From the NCBI GenBank assembly GCA_964492335.1, contig CAZBJX010000002.1:62001-126000 (forward strand): a DNA stretch of 64,000 nucleotides, in the 5' to 3' direction. Under the pieces are notes generated by a model. The model did no database searches. It saw only the letters and a list, made by a program, of their open reading frames with translations, and was not told where the DNA came from. Source of the DNA: JAFGCL01 sp964492335. Lineage in GTDB: Bacteria; Chloroflexota; Dehalococcoidia; UBA2247; RBG-13-53-26. A program made the translations under genes and the position numbers. Shown one piece after another: positions 59,651 to 64,000 of this stretch; position 1 is the stretch's first letter; each line of letters begins with the position of its first letter.

Positions 59651-60799
59651 ATGAGCACCGGGATGGTGAGGGTGGAAGAGATTCACCGCGACCGCACCAG
59701 CAGGGCGAGGGATCTCAAGGCGCAGGGCCGGAAGGTCGTTGGATACCTGTGCAGCTTCGCCCCGGCTGAGATGCTGACGGCGGCCGGGGTGGTCCCTTTC
59801 CGCATGGTGGGGAACATGAGGCGGCAGGCGGAGTTGGCGGACCATCATCTGGAGGGCATCGCCTGCTCCTTCACCCGCAGCGTACTGGACGTTGCCCTGT
59901 CGGGCGAGTATGACTTCCTCGACGGTTTCGTTATCCCGCATTCGTGCGACAACATCGTTAAGCTGTATGGCATTTGGGCGCAGAACGTGGATCACGTATA
60001 TGCCCACTTCGTGAATGTCCCTCATACTGCATCCCGTCCATCATTGGAGTTCTTCGAGACGGAGCTAGAGGTGTTCCGTCGCAGCCTGGAGAGATACGCC
60101 GGGCGGGAGATCACGGACGAGGACTTGGGGCGCTCCATTGCCATGCACAACCGACAGAGGTCCCTGGTGCGGCAGCTGTACCAGTTCCGCAAGGAGCACC
60201 CGCCAATGGTGTCGGCCTCCCAAGTGACCAAAGTCGTCAGGGCCATCAACAGCCTGCCGGTGATGGAAGGAAACGGACTGCTGGAGGCACTGATCGCCGA
60301 GGTGAAAGAGGGATGCCACATCGTTGGGAACGGCCAAAGACCCAGGATCATGGTCTATGGCACCGGAAACGACGACACGCCGTTCCTGGACATGCTGGAG
60401 GAGATGGGCGCGATAGTAGTGGTGGACGACTTGTGCAGCGGAACGAGACCGTACTGGTTCGAGGTGGCTGGCTCAGGTACCCCGATATCGGCACTTGCTG
60501 AGAGCTACTTGGAGCAGATGAACTGCCCGCGGACCTTTCGTCCCAGCCCGGGGAGCCACCAAGAGGACCTCCAGAACCGGTTCGGCTACTTGTACGACTT
60601 CGTCCGGGACTTCAAGGTCAACGGCGTCATCCTGTACGTGATCATGTACTGCGATACGCATGCGTTCGATACTCCGGACGTGATCGAGTACCTCAAGGCG
60701 AAGAAGGTGCCGGTGCTGCGCCTCGAGGAAGAGTACCAGACGAGCGCCATGGGCCGCCTGAAGACCAGAGTCCAGGCCTTCCTGGAGACCATCGCCTGA
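59651..60799 (+). CDS. BcrC / HgdB-like subunit of a benzoyl-CoA reductase or 2-hydroxyacyl-CoA dehydratase
   Basis: 382 residues from ATG 59651 (AGGAAGGATG upstream). Family members bind a [4Fe-4S] cluster and, after ATP-driven one-electron reduction, eliminate water from 2-hydroxyacyl-CoA or reduce an aromatic ring. Here are GRKVVGYLCSFAPAEMLTAAG (about 28-48, split), IACSFTRSVLD (about 75) and VIPHSCDNIVKLYG (about 95), three candidate Cys ligands, and the C-terminal VPVLRLEEEYQ. Length fits BcrC (about 386) as well as HgdB. Followed after 10 bp by a BcrB-like partner, the same order as bcrC-bcrB in Thauera. Confidence 0.85.
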   Translation: MSTGMVRVEEIHRDRTSRARDLKAQGRKVVGYLCSFAPAEMLTAAGVVPFRMVGNMRRQAELADHHLEGIACSFTRSVLDVALSGEYDFLDGFVIPHSCDNIVKLYGIWAQNVDHVYAHFVNVPHTASRPSLEFFETELEVFRRSLERYAGREITDEDLGRSIAMHNRQRSLVRQLYQFRKEHPPMVSASQVTKVVRAINSLPVMEGNGLLEALIAEVKEGCHIVGNGQRPRIMVYGTGNDDTPFLDMLEEMGAIVVVDDLCSGTRPYWFEVAGSGTPISALAESYLEQMNCPRTFRPSPGSHQEDLQNRFGYLYDFVRDFKVNGVILYVIMYCDTHAFDTPDVIEYLKAKKVPVLRLEEEYQTSAMGRLKTRVQAFLETIA

Positions 60800-60809
60800 A
60801 GGAGGTGCT

Positions 60810-62132
60810 GTGGAGGAGCCGCGGGAGAAGACCACTGCTCAGAAGTCGACGGAAACCTCGAAGAAGGTACGCCTCATGGTCAAGGACCTCGCCCGAAAGG
60901 CCCACGAGGCGCAGGCCAAGGGCGACCCCATAGCTTACCTCTTCATCTCCAGCGCCTATGACGACGTGCTGCGTGCCATGGACATTGTCACCGTGGGCAC
61001 GGAGAACTACGCCGGCCTCTGCGCGGCCAAGATGGTTGCCGAGCCGCTGCTGGCCAGGGCCGAGGCGGAGGGCTATCCCCGGAACCTCTGCACTTATGCT
61101 ACTTGCGGCTTGGGATTCGACGCCATGCGCTGTGACTACGGAGGGGCCATGCCGCCTAACTCCCCCGATGGAGGCATGCCCCAGCCTACGGTGATGCTGG
61201 GGACCGGGATGATGATCTGCGATCCCAGGTACAAGTGGTACCAGGCCTCCCAGCGCTACATGGACGCGCCTGCGTATGTCATGGGGCTGTTGAACCCGTA
61301 CCACTACTACACCCACGCTGATCTGAGCGAGATGCGCCCCTATTACATCAAATACGTGGCGCAGGAACTGCGCGACCTAGTGGAATTCCTGGAGCGCCGC
61401 ACCGGGCGGCGGATGGACTGGGACCGGCTGAGCCAGGTGGTAGATCTGAGCGAAAGAACCATCACCGTCTGGAGCGATACCTATGATCTGCGCAAGGCGG
61501 TGCCCGCCCCGATGCCCACGGAGGACGCTCTGAACGCCATGGTGCCGGGGTTCTTTATGATGGGGACGCAGACAGCCTATGATTTCTACCAGGAGCTCTA
61601 CGAAGAGATCAAGCACCGGGTGGAACAGGGTATCGGAACCATCGCCGACGAGAAGTACCGGCTGTTGTGGGCGCTCTCCCTGCCTCCTTGGTATGGCTTG
61701 GTGATCTTCAACTACTTCGAGAGCCAGGGTGCGGTGTTCCCCATTGAGGTGGTCTACCACCCGCCGCCGCCGCCGCAGATCCCGGATTCGGTCAGAGACC
61801 CCATCGAGCGGATAGCATGGCGGTTCTACGACTCTATGACCCAGCGGTTCGAGAAGTGCCGGGGCCGATCGGGCGACCCTTGGGTAGAGTGGTTTCTGGA
61901 CCTTATTGAGGATTACAGGCTGGATGGCGTCGTCTTCCACCAGGCAATGACCTGCCGCACCATACACACCGGACAACTGCACCAGATGAACGTGCTCCGG
62001 AAGCATACCGACAAACCGGTGCTGTTGCTGGAGGGGGATATCGTCGACGTGCGCAACTACAGCGAAGAGGCCACCCACAAGCGGATAGATCTTTTCATCG
62101 AAGTGCTGGAGCAGTACAGGTCGCAGCGGTAG
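60810..62132 (+). CDS. BcrB / HgdA-like subunit of a benzoyl-CoA reductase or 2-hydroxyacyl-CoA dehydratase
   Basis: 440 residues from GTG 60810 (AAGGAGGTG upstream), close to BcrB (about 435). Candidate cluster ligands: NLCTYATCGLGF (about 92-103) and AMTCRTIHTGQ (about 379). The C-terminal KPVLLLEGDIVDVRNYSEE is the usual BcrB/HgdA ending block. A proline run (HPPPPPQIP near 319) is unusual. With the preceding gene it forms the two-subunit catalytic part. The activator ATPase (BcrA/BcrD or HgdC type) required by every characterised class I enzyme is not in the window. Confidence 0.84.
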   Translation: MEEPREKTTAQKSTETSKKVRLMVKDLARKAHEAQAKGDPIAYLFISSAYDDVLRAMDIVTVGTENYAGLCAAKMVAEPLLARAEAEGYPRNLCTYATCGLGFDAMRCDYGGAMPPNSPDGGMPQPTVMLGTGMMICDPRYKWYQASQRYMDAPAYVMGLLNPYHYYTHADLSEMRPYYIKYVAQELRDLVEFLERRTGRRMDWDRLSQVVDLSERTITVWSDTYDLRKAVPAPMPTEDALNAMVPGFFMMGTQTAYDFYQELYEEIKHRVEQGIGTIADEKYRLLWALSLPPWYGLVIFNYFESQGAVFPIEVVYHPPPPPQIPDSVRDPIERIAWRFYDSMTQRFEKCRGRSGDPWVEWFLDLIEDYRLDGVVFHQAMTCRTIHTGQLHQMNVLRKHTDKPVLLLEGDIVDVRNYSEEATHKRIDLFIEVLEQYRSQR

Positions 62133-62152
62133 CGGCTGTGGCGGGAGGCGTA

Positions 62153-62383
62153 ATGCCGCAAGGCGAGATAGTGATACATGAGGACTTCTGCCAAGGGTGC
62201 GGATACTGCCAAGAGTTCTGCAGCCGCGGATGCCTGGTGATATGCACGGACCGGTTCAATCCCAAAGGCAACTTGCTCCCTGCGTTCGTGAATCGGGAGA
62301 ACTGCACCGGCTGTGGCATTTGCGGCTGGATGTGCCCCCATATGGCCATCGAGGTCTACAGGTTTGTGCAGAGCGCCGCCTGA
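62153..62383 (+). CDS. 2[4Fe-4S] ferredoxin (KorD-like)
   Basis: 76 residues from ATG 62153 (GGGAGG upstream). Two cluster motifs: CQGCGYCQEFC with a following Cys-containing SRGCLVI segment, and CTGCGICGWMCP. This is the delta or ferredoxin-like partner of 2-oxoacid:ferredoxin oxidoreductases, or a free electron carrier. Between the BcrB-like gene and korA it is well placed to carry electrons from the oxidoreductase to the radical enzyme's activator. Confidence 0.9.
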   Translation: MPQGEIVIHEDFCQGCGYCQEFCSRGCLVICTDRFNPKGNLLPAFVNRENCTGCGICGWMCPHMAIEVYRFVQSAA

Positions 62384-62421
62384 ACGCGGTTCCAGCTTCG
62401 CTATCGATTATGGAGTGCCAG

Positions 62422-63519
62422 ATGAGCGAAAGAATACTAGTGCAGGGAAACGAGGCAGTGGGGTGGGGTGCCTTGGCGGCGGGGTGTGACGGGTTCTTCG
62501 GCTATCCCATTACCCCCCAGAACGAGATACCGGAGTTCTTCGCCCGCGAGATGCCGGTGAGGGGCAAGGTATTCGTGCAGAGCCAGTCGGAGACCGGCGC
62601 CGTTATGATGTTGTTCGGCGGCGCCGCAGCGGGCTTCCGGGTAATGACCTCCACTTCCAGCCCTGGCTGGGGCTTGATGCAGGAGGGCATGTCTCATCTG
62701 GCGGCTGCCGAGCTGCCCTGCGTGGTGGTCCTGGTGCAGCGAGGTGGGCCGGGGCAGGGCAGCATCCGCCATGCCCAGATGGACTACATGTGCGTCACCA
62801 GGACTGGGGGTGGGGGTGGCTACAAGAACATCGTGCTGGCCCCAGCCTCGGTCCAGGAAACCCACGACCTGGTACAGCTTGCCTTCCACTTGGCCGACAA
62901 GTACTCGAACCCTGTCGTGGTCCTTTCGGACGGCGTCCTGGGACTGGTGGCGGAGACCCTGGAGCGAAGGACCCTGGACTTTGGCCCGGTGGCGGACAAG
63001 CCCTGGGCGGTGCGGGGGAGGGGTAGCCACCCGGACGGAGGCCGGCGGTATGTGCACACCTACCCCGGGTCGGGACCGCCCCCGCCGCGCGGGTGTGCCA
63101 ACTACGTCCGCTGGCTGGAGCATATCGGGCAGAAGTATCAGGAGGCGAGGGACTCCGAGGTAAGGTATGAGATCTACGGGGATGAAGATGCCGACCTGGT
63201 GCTCGTGGCCTACGGTTATGTCTCCCGGGTGTGCAAGGAGGCCATCAACAACGCCCGGAGTGAGGGCCGGAAGGCAACCCTCGTCCGGCCCATCAGCCTG
63301 TGGCCCTTTCCCTCGCTTGTATTGGCCCAGTTGGCGGAGAGGGGATGCCGCTTCATGGTGATAGAGGACTGCTTGGGACAGATGGTCGACGATGTCCGGA
63401 TGTCCGTCCTGGGGCGTGCGGAAGTGGACTTCATGGGTGTCTTGAGCCGGCACATACCCACGGATGGCGGCATGATGCTGCCGGGCCGAATCCTTGAGGA
63501 AATACGGAGGCTGACATGA
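62422..63519 (+). CDS. 2-oxoacid:ferredoxin oxidoreductase alpha subunit (KorA-like)
   Basis: 365 residues from ATG 62422; ATG 62410 adds four. Pyrimidine/pyrophosphate-domain alpha subunit as in KorA: GNEAVGWGALAAGCDGFFGYPITPQNEIPEF near the N-terminus (split), SETGAVMMLFGGAAAG, TSTSSPGWGLMQEG and VVLVQRGGPGQGS. Such enzymes oxidise 2-oxoacids plus CoA to acyl-CoA and CO2 and reduce ferredoxin. Start of the beta subunit overlaps the stop (ATGA). The 2-oxoglutarate assignment is by similarity and context only. Confidence 0.9.
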   Translation: MSERILVQGNEAVGWGALAAGCDGFFGYPITPQNEIPEFFAREMPVRGKVFVQSQSETGAVMMLFGGAAAGFRVMTSTSSPGWGLMQEGMSHLAAAELPCVVVLVQRGGPGQGSIRHAQMDYMCVTRTGGGGGYKNIVLAPASVQETHDLVQLAFHLADKYSNPVVVLSDGVLGLVAETLERRTLDFGPVADKPWAVRGRGSHPDGGRRYVHTYPGSGPPPPRGCANYVRWLEHIGQKYQEARDSEVRYEIYGDEDADLVLVAYGYVSRVCKEAINNARSEGRKATLVRPISLWPFPSLVLAQLAERGCRFMVIEDCLGQMVDDVRMSVLGRAEVDFMGVLSRHIPTDGGMMLPGRILEEIRRLT

Positions 63520-64000
63520 GTGGTAGTGCCCAGCCGGACAGGGTCAAGGTAGTTGGAGCGGGCAACGTGCTCTGGATGCCGGTTCCGGGCTGTCCTGGTT
63601 GCCAGGCCGGGATGGTGGGAAGGATCATTGCTGAGGTACTGCAGGAGATGAACCTCGACGGCAAGGCCATAATCTCGGACGGTATTGGCTGCCACTCCGG
63701 CGTAGCCGTACTGAACGTGGATGTGGTGCAGGGATCTCACGGCGGCGCCCCGGACATGGCCACGGCCATAAAGAGGCTCTCCCCCGAGAGCTTCGTCTTC
63801 ACCGTCCAGGGGGACGGGGACTGCATTGCCATTGGAGCTGGGTCTTTCATGGGAGCGCTCACCCGGGGCGAGATGATCACCATTATCATGGTCAATAACG
63901 CCAACTACGGGACCACCGGAGGCCAGATGGCCCCCACTACCCTGACAGGCCAGCAAACGAGTACCTGCCCGTCCGGCCGTGACCCGGCCACCAGCGGATA
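63516..64000 (+). CDS. 2-oxoacid:ferredoxin oxidoreductase beta subunit (KorB-like), truncated at window end
   Basis: The first 161 residues are present; the gene runs off the window. CPGC near residue 28 is the first part of the iron-sulfur site, then DGIGCHSG, and a TPP/Mg site QGDGDCIAIGAG with VNNANYGTTGGQMAPTT around 130-146. Starts at ATG 63516 inside the korA stop, so it is translationally coupled. Further genes of this operon, possibly including a gamma subunit or activator ATPase, would lie beyond 64000. Confidence 0.9.
   Translation, partial: MSGSAQPDRVKVVGAGNVLWMPVPGCPGCQAGMVGRIIAEVLQEMNLDGKAIISDGIGCHSGVAVLNVDVVQGSHGGAPDMATAIKRLSPESFVFTVQGDGDCIAIGAGSFMGALTRGEMITIIMVNNANYGTTGGQMAPTTLTGQQTSTCPSGRDPATSG

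Noticed and set aside
1..64000. tRNA and rRNA genes
   Set aside because: Intergenic gaps were read on both strands and no cloverleaf or rRNA-like segment was recognised; a covariance-model scan was not possible.

Overview
This is a GC-rich, densely packed bacterial chromosome segment. Many start/stop codons overlap (GTGA, ATGA), convergent genes share stop codons, and GTG or TTG starts are frequent. There are no rRNA or tRNA genes, no CRISPR array and no phage region that I can see. The gene mix includes family III CoA-transferases, a stand-alone ATP-grasp subunit of ADP-forming acyl-CoA synthetase, a BcrC/BcrB-type radical dehydratase or reductase, 2-oxoacid:ferredoxin oxidoreductase, acetone carboxylase, LarB/C/E and a Na+-pump decarboxylase. 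It suggests an anaerobic or facultative organism that degrades organic acids and aromatics. Dehalococcoidia-like Chloroflexota is my best guess, an inference from the mix and not a proven assignment. A run of exactly 100 N at 14008-14107 shows that this is a draft or metagenome scaffold.

Layout. 1-5.4 kb: fragment of an unknown gene, a tandem pair of CoA-transferases, a lipoprotein, acyl-CoA dehydrogenase (minus) and an ATP-grasp acyl-CoA synthetase subunit. 5.4-8.5 kb: DNA-uptake genes comEA and comEC. 8.5-13.7 kb: a giant minus-strand sensor with about twelve PAS domains and a C-terminal HD-GYP phosphodiesterase. 13.9-14.3 kb: 87-bp tandem repeats interrupted by the assembly gap. 14.3-24.3 kb: a zinc-ribbon protein, LemA, HtpX-like protease, transglutaminase-like protein, RarA, an alpha/beta hydrolase, an old-yellow-enzyme-type oxidoreductase, GyrB and a lipoprotein. 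24.3-28 kb: larE-larB-larC (nickel-pincer cofactor synthesis) and DegV. 28-35.9 kb: PadR with a HAAS-type membrane protein, a divergent PlsY homologue, a P-loop kinase, PepA, an MBL hydrolase, HisD, a PSP1 protein and an HNH nuclease. 36-37.4 kb: a beta-helix-like protein. 37.6-44.3 kb: Na+-pump decarboxylase gamma, biotin carrier and beta subunits, a P-type cation ATPase, and an ABC/FtsX exporter. 44.3-45.6 kb: DEAD-box helicase.

45.7-64 kb is the catabolic part. A minus-strand acetone carboxylase operon (acxABC) is divergent from a NarL-type two-component pair. After a small membrane protein, an MBL hydrolase, a CNNM/CBS transporter and a decayed IS200/IS605 element, a second paralogous two-component pair is divergent from an operon of CoA-transferase, BcrC-like, BcrB-like, 2[4Fe-4S] ferredoxin, KorA-like and KorB-like. 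The last gene runs off the window. From about 56 kb base composition looks less GC-rich, which together with the IS remnant suggests a later acquisition.

How it fits together: each catabolic module seems to have its own sensor/regulator pair. In the last operon the oxidoreductase and ferredoxin could supply the low-potential electrons that a benzoyl-CoA-reductase or 2-hydroxyacyl-CoA-dehydratase type enzyme needs. The activating ATPase subunits are not in this window.
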